Assembly (NCBI GenBank): GCA_027485535.1
Contig: JAIXQV010000120.1
Location: forward strand, 1 to 5,485
Reading direction: 5' to 3'
Length of the DNA stretch: 5,485 bases
From: Oxalobacteraceae bacterium
GTDB taxonomy: Bacteria; Pseudomonadota; Gammaproteobacteria; Burkholderiales; Burkholderiaceae_D
Under the pieces are notes generated by a model. It made no database searches. It saw only the letters and a list, made by a program, of their open reading frames with translations, and was not told the origin of the DNA. Below, piece by piece: positions 4,756 to 5,485 of the stretch. Each line of letters opens with the position of its first letter. The first letter of the stretch is position 1. The position numbers and the translations under genes were made by a program.

Positions 4756-5485
4756 GGTCCAATCAACGACCATTGATCCGGATGTCGTCGCCTATGGCGC
4801 CAATCTGCTAACGCTGTCGCTATTGATTCCCTGCCCGAAAGTTTTCCGGGATAAGGTATTTCAAATAGCGGCCGAACAGAACTCACCCTATCTCCACCTG
4901 CCAGATGGCAGTGGCCGAACTCCGCTTTGGATCGCGGTGGATAAAGGCGATATCGATGCCGTGAAGTTCCTGCTTGATGCCGGCGCGAGTTCGCTGTCTT
5001 CCTGCATCTTTGCTTCAGAGGGAGATAATGGTTCGCCGCTACAGTGGGCTGCCACCAAGGGTGACAAAGAGATTTACGCGCTATGCCTGCAAATGCCAGT
5101 GAATAATTCTCTGCGGTCGCACATTTACTATCTGCCGGAAGATTCTTTACACCTGCAACGGTGGGCGAAAAACAAAGATGAAGCGGATATTGCCTGGCTC
5201 GCTGACCGGTTTCCTCAGTTGGCACCAATTTTATTCAGTTTGCCAAACGCAACTGGCACCACTGTTTATCACCGCGGTCTCCTCGGGGACGAACAATGCA
5301 GGAACTTTGTCAGCTCCTTAGAAGCAAAGCAATTATCAGAATTCAAATACTTTCCAAATCTTTTCGCCGGAACTGACCCCCGCCTGGGCCCCAGCATCAC
5401 CCTTTTATCGCTCTTCCCCCGAAGAGCAACTGTAGATGGTTTTATAGAAGTTTTGAAAATAGCGTGGGTCATCATGCGCGCTCAG
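4364..5485 (+). CDS. Ankyrin-repeat protein, 5' part (gene cut by the right edge)
   Basis: From ATG 4364 the frame stays open for 374 codons to the last base, so the gene is incomplete. An in-frame TGA at 4301–4303 and a good ribosome binding site support the start. Residues 1–43 are a Ser/Thr-rich, low-complexity tail: 15 Ser or Thr in the first 32 and one acidic residue (Asp24). Then come ankyrin-type units: a helix pair DIHAAIINGDWDTALEL (70–86), a clear repeat at about 181–210 (GRTPLWIAVDKGDIDAVKFL, then DAGA), and a second at about 221–245 (NGSPLQWAATKGDKEIYAL). Weaker units lie near 141–180, 298–315 (GTTVYHRGLLGDEQC) and 342–366. No catalytic domain, signal peptide or convincing membrane helix is visible. 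Ankyrin repeats bind proteins, so the product probably binds a partner; secretion is an inference from the N-terminus. GC is lower than in the dap genes, suggesting a different origin. Confidence 0.85.
   Translation, partial: MSVSQSHPKFSPSATALPVTTASDSGTTNSTSGMPQVRSRPIGEHAQSYGFKWNNRAEQHRYRRELGLPDIHAAIINGDWDTALELVCAEDLGLQWLPPASHNNSPSWTNTLFSKNETKQQFAIIDMANAKVQSTTIDPDVVAYGANLLTLSLLIPCPKVFRDKVFQIAAEQNSPYLHLPDGSGRTPLWIAVDKGDIDAVKFLLDAGASSLSSCIFASEGDNGSPLQWAATKGDKEIYALCLQMPVNNSLRSHIYYLPEDSLHLQRWAKNKDEADIAWLADRFPQLAPILFSLPNATGTTVYHRGLLGDEQCRNFVSSLEAKQLSEFKYFPNLFAGTDPRLGPSITLLSLFPRRATVDGFIEVLKIAWVIMRAQ

Noticed and set aside
4734..5228. 164-codon minus-strand ORF
   Set aside because: It is antisense to the ankyrin-repeat frame, which has a real ribosome binding site and recognisable repeats; the minus translation is Arg/His/Pro-rich with no family features.
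1..5485. CRISPR array, tRNA, rRNA, insertion sequence or prophage genes
   Set aside because: No regularly spaced repeats, cloverleaf, transposase motif or attachment-like duplication was seen on either strand.

Overview
The window reads as chromosomal DNA of a betaproteobacterium. The evidence is the linked gene order dapC–dapD–yffB–dapE, the use of the succinylase branch of diaminopimelate/lysine synthesis with a DapC-type aminotransferase, and the GC-rich codon use of these genes. A Neisseriales/Chromobacteriaceae-like source is a guess from protein flavour, not something the sequence proves.

Layout. Positions 1–455 hold the 5' end of smc on the minus strand, the ATPase head of the chromosome-organising SMC protein; the rest of the gene lies off the left edge. 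Positions 456–593 form a compact divergent control region. It has a candidate extended -10 element for smc, a TATAAT box facing dapC, and an intrinsic-terminator-like hairpin with a T-tract inside the smc leader. Positions 594–4184 hold four plus-strand genes: dapC (GTG start, no visible ribosome binding site), then after 89 nt dapD, yffB (1-nt overlap) and dapE (4-nt ATGA overlap). DapD succinylates tetrahydrodipicolinate, DapC transaminates the product, and DapE releases succinate to give LL-diaminopimelate for lysine and peptidoglycan. YffB, an ArsC/Spx-like thioredoxin-fold protein of unknown role, sits between two of them, as it does next to dapE in E. coli.

Positions 4185–5485 are accessory in character. 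A short gap (4185–4363) contains a possible 48-codon single-membrane-segment ORF on the minus strand. A good ribosome binding site then precedes ATG 4364, which opens a reading frame that stays open for 374 codons to the window edge. It encodes an ankyrin-repeat protein with a Ser/Thr-rich N-terminus and lower GC than the dap genes. This gene is the most interesting item: a candidate secreted or host/partner-binding protein next to a housekeeping operon. It is cut by the window end, so its full domain content is unknown.
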